From positions 1-64,000 of the forward strand of contig NZ_BOMQ01000094.1 of assembly GCF_016862275.1 (NCBI RefSeq): a DNA stretch of 64,000 bases. Direction: 5' to 3'. Position 1 is the stretch's first letter, and every line of letters starts with the position of its first letter. The stretch is from Actinoplanes nipponensis. GTDB taxonomy: Bacteria > Actinomycetota > Actinomycetes > Mycobacteriales > Micromonosporaceae. Below the pieces are notes generated by a model, which saw nothing but the letters and a program-made list of their open reading frames with translations, was not told the DNA's origin and ran no database searches. Shown piece after piece: positions 58,822 to 64,000 of this stretch. The position numbers and the translations under genes were made by a program.

Positions 58822-59367
58822 TCAGGCCTCGGCGGAACCGTCCTGTGCGCGCTTGTCCTGCAGAGCCGCGGCCAGGCGGGCGACCTGGGCGAGCGGGGCC
58901 TGGAACGTGGCCGCCGCCTTGGTCAGGTTGCCCTTCATGGCGCCGGCCAGCTTGGCCAGCAGCACCTCGCGGGACTCGAGGTCGGCGATCTTGCTGACCT
59001 CTTCGGCCGAGATGGCCTTGCCCTCGAAGACGCCGCCCTTGATGACCAGGACCGGGTGGGCCTTGGCGAAGGCCCGAAGGCCCTTGGCCGCCTCGACCGG
59101 GTCGCCGGACACGAAGGCGAGCGCGGTAGGACCGGTGAACAGCGTGTCGAGGCCCTCGATACCCGCGTCGGTCGCCGCCCGCTTGGCGAGCGTGTTCTTC
59201 GACACGGAGTACTTGGTGTCGTTGCCCAGCGAGCGCCGCAGCTCGGTGATCTCGGAGACCGTGAGGCCGCGGTACTCGGTCAGCAGGGTGGCCGCGGAGT
59301 TACGGAACTTGTCCGTGAGCTCGGCGACGGCAGAGGCCTTGTCGGCCCGGACCGGCTTGTCCGCCAT
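58822..59367 (-). CDS. rplJ: 50S ribosomal protein L10
   Basis: A 181-residue stalk base protein. The RNA-binding half shows SAATLLTEYRGLTVSEITEL and VSKNTLAKRAATDAG; the C-terminal helix that recruits L7/L12 ends KRAQDGSAEA. The L10-L12 complex commonly represses its own message through the leader, which is structured here. Confidence 0.97.
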   Translation of the reverse strand: MADKPVRADKASAVAELTDKFRNSAATLLTEYRGLTVSEITELRRSLGNDTKYSVSKNTLAKRAATDAGIEGLDTLFTGPTALAFVSGDPVEAAKGLRAFAKAHPVLVIKGGVFEGKAISAEEVSKIADLESREVLLAKLAGAMKGNLTKAAATFQAPLAQVARLAAALQDKRAQDGSAEA

Positions 59368-59639
59368 GTCCCTCCTCTCTCAGTGCTCAGCCGCCGGCCG
59401 GTGCTGTCGGCGGGCCCGCACATGAGAAACGCCCCGGCGCAGGGCGCACGGGGCGGGACATGGACGCGTTGCCGCGTCGACATGATCACGAACCGTTCTC
59501 CCCTGCGCGGGCCGCCCGCATGCTGCGGGACCTTCGACCGGGACCCCCGTCTGACGACGGCGATCACGACGACCAGCGGTCTATGGGTGGAACTTCTCGG
59601 CAACTGTACGCGAGCGCGCGCGCCGAAACCAAATCGCCG
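59368..59639 (-). promoter_or_regulatory. rplJ leader with probable attenuator
   Basis: This 272-nt gap contains an attenuator-like hairpin GCCCCG-T-GCGC-CCT-GCGC-CGGGGC at 59431-59454, followed on the minus strand by GTTTCTC, about 65 bases before rplJ. It corresponds in position to the L10 leader family. A -10-like TAGACC is visible further upstream, but the -35 is poor. No gene is present. Confidence 0.65.
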
Positions 59640-60335
59640 TCACGAGCGGCGGCGGCGCAACCGTGCGTAGCCGCCGACGACGACCGCGCACCACAGCGCT
59701 GTCCACGACGCGAGCAGCCAGAACCGGCCGGCCGGCGGCAGCTCCTCGGCGGCGAGCGCCCGGGCGGTGGCCATCACCGGAGGGGCCAGCCACGGCGCCA
59801 CCGAACCGCTCAGGCCCAGCACGATCGTCAGCACCGCGCCGCTCACCAGCACGGCGACGCCGTTGCGGACCGTACGGGTCACGGCCCGGCTGGCCACCGC
59901 CCCCAGGGCCACGGCCGCCGGGACCGCCAGCAGGTGGGCCAGGGCGCCGAGGGCGAGGCCGGCCGCCAGGGACGGCTCGCCGGGGCCGGGCGCACTGATC
60001 GCGTGGAAGGGCCACCACGGGGCCAGCATGGCGACGGCGCAGAAGACCAGGCCCACCAGGGACGCGGCCAGCAGGCCGGCGGCCACCTCCCGGCGCGCGC
60101 CGACGGCCAGGCGGGCCAGGCGGCGCTGCCCGTCCGGCTCGGCGTCCAGCAGGAGCTTGGCCTGCCAGGCGAGCACCGGGAAGAGCATCACGGCGGAGTA
60201 GCCGTAGGCCGGGGCGGCCGGGGACTGGCCGCCGCCGTGGATCACCCCGAGCACGATGAGGGCGGTGATGATCGGGGGCAGCGCGCGGCCGCCGCGCACG
60301 AAGGCCACGAGGCGCATCCGCACCAGGGCGATCAC
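59640..60335 (-). CDS. ABC-transporter membrane protein (ABC-2-like)
   Basis: A 231-residue protein with about six hydrophobic segments (for example LLAASLVGLVFCAVAMLAPW and AVLVSGAVLTIVLGLSGSVA) and a basic tail (YARLRRRRS). Its ATG overlaps the stop of the ATPase gene (ATGA), so the two form one transporter, probably an exporter since no binding protein is linked. Substrate unknown. The pair is inserted between rplA and rplJ. Confidence 0.78.
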   Translation of the reverse strand: MIALVRMRLVAFVRGGRALPPIITALIVLGVIHGGGQSPAAPAYGYSAVMLFPVLAWQAKLLLDAEPDGQRRLARLAVGARREVAAGLLAASLVGLVFCAVAMLAPWWPFHAISAPGPGEPSLAAGLALGALAHLLAVPAAVALGAVASRAVTRTVRNGVAVLVSGAVLTIVLGLSGSVAPWLAPPVMATARALAAEELPPAGRFWLLASWTALWCAVVVGGYARLRRRRS

Positions 60336-61111
60336 CGGGCCACCTCCCCGGCCGCGGAGGACGCGTCGGCGCCCGGGGACGCCTCCGGAGCAGGGCGTAC
60401 CCCCAGGACACGGTGACCGTCGGCCCGCAGCCGGGCCACCGTGTCGTCGGCGTCCGCCCGGCGGACGGCGACCTCGACCACCACCTCGTCCGCCTCGCTC
60501 TGCGGCTCCCCCGTGGTGTGCACCGCGCCCCCGGCCACCGTCCAGTGGATCGCGTCGGGCAGGCCGGCGATCTCGCCGCGATGGTCGCTGACCAGCACCG
60601 CTCCCCCGGCCGCGGTGATCTCGGCCACGATGCCCGGGATGAGCGTGCGGGCGACCGCGTCCAGGCCCTCCCAGGGCTCGTCGAGCACGAGCAGCCCCGG
60701 CGCCGACAGCAGGGCCTGGGCCAGGCCGACCTTCTGCGCCGTGCCCTTGGAGAGATCGGCGAGCCGGGTGTGGCGGTGGTCACCGAGCCCGAGGCGGTCG
60801 ATCCAGTGCTCCACCCGGGCCGGGCCGGGCAGCCCCCGCAGGGCGGCCATCCGGGTCAGATACTGCTGCGCGGTGAAGGGCTGATCGGCCGGGAAGCGCT
60901 CCGGGACCCAGCCGACGATCGGCGGCCGGTCGTGGACGGCGCCCCGGACCGGGCGCAGCACCCCGGCCGCGAGCTGCAGCAGCGTCGACTTGCCGGCGCC
61001 GTTGCGGCCGAGCACGACCACGGTGGCGCCGGGCTCGACGGTGGCCGACACCGTCCGCAGCGTCCATGCCGCGCGGCGTGCGTACCGGAACCAGACCTGG
61101 TCGAATCGCAC
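60332..61111 (-). CDS. ABC transporter ATP-binding protein
   Basis: A 259-residue ATPase with Walker A GRNGAGKST, a short Q-loop region (VGWVPERF), degenerate signature LSKGTAQKVGLAQALL, Walker B LLVLDEPWEGLD and switch His in VLVSDHRGEI. The Lys in place of the second signature Gly (LSKGT) is typical of several ABC-2 exporters. GTG 61111 is chosen, with GAGG nine bases upstream. Its partner is the following membrane protein. Confidence 0.85.
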   Translation of the reverse strand: MRFDQVWFRYARRAAWTLRTVSATVEPGATVVVLGRNGAGKSTLLQLAAGVLRPVRGAVHDRPPIVGWVPERFPADQPFTAQQYLTRMAALRGLPGPARVEHWIDRLGLGDHRHTRLADLSKGTAQKVGLAQALLSAPGLLVLDEPWEGLDAVARTLIPGIVAEITAAGGAVLVSDHRGEIAGLPDAIHWTVAGGAVHTTGEPQSEADEVVVEVAVRRADADDTVARLRADGHRVLGVRPAPEASPGADASSAAGEVAR

Positions 61112-61132
61112 GCCGGACAGCCTCGCACAGAA

Positions 61133-61162
61133 GAAGCCCCCGGGGTGATCCCCGGGGGCTTC
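61133..61162 (-). terminator. Perfect 13-bp terminator after rplA
   Basis: GAAGCCCCCGGGG, loop TGAT, CCCCGGGGGCTTC, then CTTCTTCTG on the minus strand. It separates secE-nusG-rplA from the ABC transporter pair. Confidence 0.87.
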
Positions 61163-61178
61163 CTGTGGAGCTGGATCG

Positions 61179-61895
61179 TCAGGCGTCGGGGTGGTCGCCG
61201 CGCAGGTTCTTGACGATGTTCGGGTCGACCGGCACGCCGGGGCCCATGGTGGTGCTGACGGTGACCTTCTTGAGGTACTTGCCCTTGGCCGCGGACGGCT
61301 TCGCGCGCAGCACCTCGTCGAGGACCGCACCGTAGTTCTCCACCAGCTGCTCCTCGGAGAACGAGGCCTTGCCGATGATCAGGTGCAGGTTCGAGTGCTT
61401 GTCCACCCGGAACGTGATCTTGCCGCCCTTGATGTCCGAGACCGCCTTGGTCACGTCCATGGTGACCGTGCCCGTCTTCGGGTTCGGCATCAGGCCACGG
61501 GGGCCGAGGATGCGGGCGATCCGGCCGATCTTGGCCATCTGGTCCGGCGTCGCGATCGCGGCGTCGAAGTCCAGCCAGCCGCCCTGGATGCGGGCGACGA
61601 GCTCGTCCGTGCCGACCTCGTCGGCGCCGGCCGCGACGGCCTCCTCGGCCTTGGCGCCCTGGGCGAAGACGATCACGCGGGCCGTCTTGCCGGTGCCGTG
61701 CGGCAGGTTGACCACGCCGCGGACCATCTGGTCGGCCTTACGGGGGTCCACGCCGAGGCGCATCGCGACCTCGACCGTGGCGTCGAACTTGGTGGGGCTG
61801 GCGTTCTTGGCGATCTTGACAGCCTCGGCCGGCGCGTAGAGCGCGGTGGTGTCGATCTGCTCGGCTGCCTTGCGGTACGCCTTGCTGCGCTGCAT
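61179..61895 (-). CDS. rplA: 50S ribosomal protein L1
   Basis: A 238-residue L1-stalk protein: QRSKAYRKAAEQIDTTALYA at the start, then FDATVEVAMRLGVDPRKADQ, RGVVNLPHGTGKTARVIVFA and ARILGPRGLMPNPKTGTV. ATG 61895 has GGAG about 11 bases upstream. It directly follows nusG; the rplK gene that normally lies between them is absent. Confidence 0.98.
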   Translation of the reverse strand: MQRSKAYRKAAEQIDTTALYAPAEAVKIAKNASPTKFDATVEVAMRLGVDPRKADQMVRGVVNLPHGTGKTARVIVFAQGAKAEEAVAAGADEVGTDELVARIQGGWLDFDAAIATPDQMAKIGRIARILGPRGLMPNPKTGTVTMDVTKAVSDIKGGKITFRVDKHSNLHLIIGKASFSEEQLVENYGAVLDEVLRAKPSAAKGKYLKKVTVSTTMGPGVPVDPNIVKNLRGDHPDA

Positions 61896-61965
61896 GTCTC
61901 TCTTACTCCTGTGGTAGATGGCGGGGCGCGCCGTTCGCGCCCCTCCCACGACTTCCGTCGATGAA
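61896..61965 (-). other. nusG-rplA junction lacking rplK
   Basis: Only 70 nt lie here: an 8-bp hairpin GGGGCGCG-loop-CGCGCCCC (61923-61943) and an AGGAG ribosome site before rplA. A typical rplK needs about 430 nt. There is no partial L11 sequence, frameshifted or otherwise. Confidence 0.95.
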
Positions 61966-62694
61966 CTAGATCTTGGCGACCTGGTTGAAGTTGAGCTCCA
62001 CCGGCGTCTCGCGACCGAAGATGGAGACCAGCACCTTCAACTTCTGCTGGTCGGCATTGATTTCGCTGATCGAGGCCGGCAGCGACGCGAACGCGCCGTC
62101 CGTGACGGTGACCGAGTCGCCGACCTCGAAGTCCAGCACGCGGACCTCGGGCTTGGCCTTCTTCTCCTCGGCCTCGACGGCCGGGGCGAGCCACTTGAGC
62201 ACCTCGTCGAGCGAGAGCGGGGCCGGGCGGTCCACCCGGTCGGTGGCACCCACGAAGCCGGTCACGCCGGGCGTGTTACGCACGCACGAGTACGACTCGG
62301 GGGTGAGATCCATCCGGACCAGGATGTAGCCCGGGAAGACCTTGTTCTGCACCTGGAGGCGCTTGCCGTTCTTGACCTCGACCTCTTCGCGGGTCGGCAC
62401 CTCGACCTGGAAGATGAACTCCTCCATGTCGAGGCTGGTGATCCGGGTCTCGAGGTTGGTCTTGACCTTGTTCTCGTAGCCGGCGTACGAGTGCACCACG
62501 TACCAGTCGCCGGGTGCGTACCGCAGCTTTTGCCGCAGCTCGGCGACCGGGTCGTAGTTCTCGTCCGCCTCCGGGGCTTCCGCCTCGGCGACTGGCTCTG
62601 CGCTGGCGGCCTCGACCGACTCGGCGTCCTCCGCCGTCGCGACCGCGGACTGCTCGTCGGCGGTCAGGGCGGTCTCGTCGTCGTACTCAGGCAC
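61966..62694 (-). CDS. nusG: Transcription antitermination factor NusG
   Basis: A 242-residue factor. An acidic N-terminal extension of about 70 residues precedes the NGN domain (GDWYVVHSYAGYENKVKTNL, FPGYILVRMDL, TPGVTGFVG) and the KOW domain (FEVGDSVTVTDGAFASLPAS). It follows secE by 27 nt and immediately precedes rplA. Confidence 0.98.
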   Translation of the reverse strand: MPEYDDETALTADEQSAVATAEDAESVEAASAEPVAEAEAPEADENYDPVAELRQKLRYAPGDWYVVHSYAGYENKVKTNLETRITSLDMEEFIFQVEVPTREEVEVKNGKRLQVQNKVFPGYILVRMDLTPESYSCVRNTPGVTGFVGATDRVDRPAPLSLDEVLKWLAPAVEAEEKKAKPEVRVLDFEVGDSVTVTDGAFASLPASISEINADQQKLKVLVSIFGRETPVELNFNQVAKI

Positions 62695-62721
62695 GCTTGC
62701 TCACTTCCGTAACTATCAGCT

Positions 62722-63084
62722 TCAGTTGCCGAACGTCGCCAGGATGGCCTTGCCGAACCCGTAATCGAGCAGCGCCACGATCGTGGTCATCACCGTGACG
62801 AAGGCGATCACGACGCCCGTGTAGGTCAGCAGTTCCTTGCGGGTCGGCCAGATGACCTTACGCAGCTCACTGACGACCTCGCGGAAGAAACCACCGATGC
62901 GGTTGCCACCGCGCCGGCCTTCCCGCTTGGTCGCCACGCCGCCGGACTCGGCCTTGTCGCCGCCCCGGCCCTCCGGCTCGTCGGCCGCCGCGATGGCGCC
63001 GTCCTGGAGGTCGCTGTCGGTGTAGGCCTCGTCCTCGGGGCGGTCGCCTGCAGCGTCGTCACCGGGTCGCTTCCTCTCGGCCAC
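62722..63084 (-). CDS. secE: Preprotein translocase subunit SecE
   Basis: A 120-residue protein: about 60 hydrophilic residues, then the amphipathic helix (FFREVVSELRKVIWPTRKEL) and one membrane segment (TYTGVVIAFVTVMTTIVALL). It clamps the SecY halves. GTG 63084 gives the conserved-length product. Confidence 0.96.
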   Translation of the reverse strand: MAERKRPGDDAAGDRPEDEAYTDSDLQDGAIAAADEPEGRGGDKAESGGVATKREGRRGGNRIGGFFREVVSELRKVIWPTRKELLTYTGVVIAFVTVMTTIVALLDYGFGKAILATFGN

Positions 63085-63145
63085 TTCCGCCCTCTTCCGT
63101 CGTCGATGGGATGTCGCATCGGCGCCGTATGCGGCGGTCGGTCAA

Positions 63146-63174
63146 GCCGGCCGCCCGCCGCCGGGCGGACCGGC
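63146..63174 (-). terminator. Hairpin between tRNA-Trp and secE
   Basis: GCCGG-CGCCCG type stem: 11 base pairs with one bulged A around a six-base loop, in the 127-nt gap. It may separate the mature tRNA transcript from secE-nusG-rplA. Confidence 0.6.
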
Positions 63175-63211
63175 CACGTGAGCCGGTCCGGTTACTGGGC
63201 CGATCGGTGCG

Positions 63212-63284
<73 letters not shown>

Positions 63285-63344
63285 TTGTGAGGCATCCTGC
63301 CCGTCGCAGCGCGAAAGGCAGGGTTCACTACCCCACGGCGGACC

Positions 63345-63374
63345 AGTGTACGGGTAGGTCCGCGTGATTCCCAA
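63345..63374 (-). promoter_or_regulatory. Promoter of tRNA-Trp
   Basis: TTGGGA (63369-63374), 18-bp spacer, TACACT (63345-63350) on the minus strand, about 60 bases before the mature tRNA. The -10 is identical to those of rpoB and infA. Confidence 0.75.
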
Positions 63375-63381
63375 CCCGGGC

Positions 63382-63777
63382 CTACCTCTTGCGGATGGTG
63401 GCCCTCGCGAGCGACAGCACCTTGTCGCCGCCGCAGGTCGCGGTCAGTTCGAGCTTGGTGAGCCCGTCGTCGGTGACCTCCTTGATCACCCCGCTGATCA
63501 CCACCTCGGTGCCCTCGTCGGTGTCCGGCACCGGCACCGGGCGGCTGAACCGCACACCGAACTCGACGACCGCGTCGGGTGCTCCGGCCCACGCCGTGAC
63601 GGCGCGGCCGGCGAGAGCCATCGTGTACATCCCGTGGGCGATCACACCGGGCAGGCCGACGCTCTTGGCGATCCGGTCGCTCCAGTGGATGGTGTTGAAG
63701 TCGCCCGAGGCGCCGCAGTAGCGCACCAGGTCGGCCCGGGTGACCTTGAACGTCTGGGTGGGCAGCGCATCCGCCAT
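63382..63777 (-). CDS. hadB: MaoC-like (3R)-hydroxyacyl dehydratase, HadB-type
   Basis: A 131-residue hot-dog protein with the hydratase-2 motif YCGASGDFNTIHWSD (catalytic Asp and His) and the LPGVIAHGMYTMALAGRA stretch. In mycobacteria HadB pairs with HadA or HadC as the FAS-II dehydratase, from the same location upstream of tRNA-Trp/secE. Here a FAS-II or other acyl-dehydratase role is inferred; organisms without mycolates also have this pair. Two nt separate it from the upstream hadA. Confidence 0.88.
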   Translation of the reverse strand: MADALPTQTFKVTRADLVRYCGASGDFNTIHWSDRIAKSVGLPGVIAHGMYTMALAGRAVTAWAGAPDAVVEFGVRFSRPVPVPDTDEGTEVVISGVIKEVTDDGLTKLELTATCGGDKVLSLARATIRKR

Positions 63778-63779
63778 GA

Positions 63780-64000
63780 TCAGTTCTCCCCGCGCTGGAC
63801 GAGCTTGGACCAGACCGTGACGACGGGCTCGCCGGCCTCGGTGGTGACCTCGGTGCGGGTGGTCAGGAAGTCGTGGCCGCCCCGCGAGGTGATCTCGTCC
63901 ACCGTGTTCACGCAGACGAGGGAGTCGCCCGCCACCACCGGGCGGGTGTAGGCGAACTTCTGGTCGCCGTGCACCACCCGGCTGTAGTCCAGGCCCAGGG
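63780..64000 (-). CDS. hadA: MaoC-like dehydratase partner, HadA-type (5' part outside window)
   Basis: The C-terminal 73 residues of a FAS1-like/MaoC N-type dehydratase run off the window end. LGLDYSRVVHGDQKFAYTRP, VVAGDSLVCVNTVDEI and GHDFLTTRTEVTTEAGEPVV are typical of HadA/HadC. It would lack the catalytic dyad and stabilise HadB. Start codon not visible. Confidence 0.85.
   Translation of the reverse strand, partial: LGLDYSRVVHGDQKFAYTRPVVAGDSLVCVNTVDEITSRGGHDFLTTRTEVTTEAGEPVVTVWSKLVQRGEN

Noticed and set aside
61673..62194. Possible hidden rplK in another frame across nusG-rplA
   Set aside because: The open frame there is an Arg/Gly/Ala-rich shadow with none of the L11 motifs such as PPVGPALG or the KTPPA segment.

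Overview
This 64 kb window comes from a high-GC actinobacterium. The evidence is the cvnABCD conservon, an F420-type luciferase-like oxidoreductase, a DUF664 (mycothiol-transferase-like) protein, zinc-binding S4/S14/L36, and the mycobacteria-like order hadA-hadB-tRNA(Trp)-secE-nusG. A member of the Micromonosporaceae (Actinoplanes-like) is my best inference; nothing in the window proves the genus.

Layout. 1-1.7 kb is a degraded edge: an 18-bp tandem repeat, a large inverted repeat, an IS5-family element whose transposase carries a nonsense codon and a frameshift, and a remnant of a second transposase. 1.7-6.4 kb is a conservon (cvnD-C-B-A, minus strand), divergent from an orphan amino-acid-type binding lipoprotein. 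8.1-12.3 kb is a divergent SsuABC/THI5-type ABC importer with an LLM oxidoreductase and a small cupin. 12.3-14.8 kb holds a polytopic membrane protein with a disordered tail and a secreted barnase/T1-type ribonuclease. 14.8-20.7 kb is a thiamine operon, thiE-thiO-thiS-thiG-tenI/thiE2-thiD-thiC, behind a promoter and a TPP riboswitch. 20.9-26.2 kb is miscellaneous (DUF664, a small HTH-like protein under a palindromic operator, an ABC-F ATPase, an RsmC-like methyltransferase, a membrane protein, truA).

From 26.3 kb to the end almost everything is on the minus strand and belongs to the translation/transcription machinery. In order of increasing coordinate (opposite to transcription) these are rplQ, rpoA, rpsD, rpsK, rpsM, rpmJ, infA; two DUF1707 membrane genes; map, adk, secY; the complete spc and S10 operons; tuf, fusA, rpsG, rpsL; two small membrane genes; rpoC, rpoB, rplL, rplJ; a two-gene ABC transporter; rplA, nusG, secE, tRNA-Trp, hadB and a truncated hadA.

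The most striking point is an absence. rplK (ribosomal protein L11), expected between nusG and rplA, is not there: only 70 nt separate the two genes, and no L11 frame exists elsewhere in the window. Other signals worth follow-up are a 19-nt hairpin-forming leader element that is identical in the rpsJ and rpsL leaders at exactly the same distance from the start codon (with a near-copy upstream of infA), long perfect GC hairpins in many gaps inside essential operons (16 bp between rpoB and rpoC), and a palindromic operator over a probably leaderless promoter at 21.38 kb.
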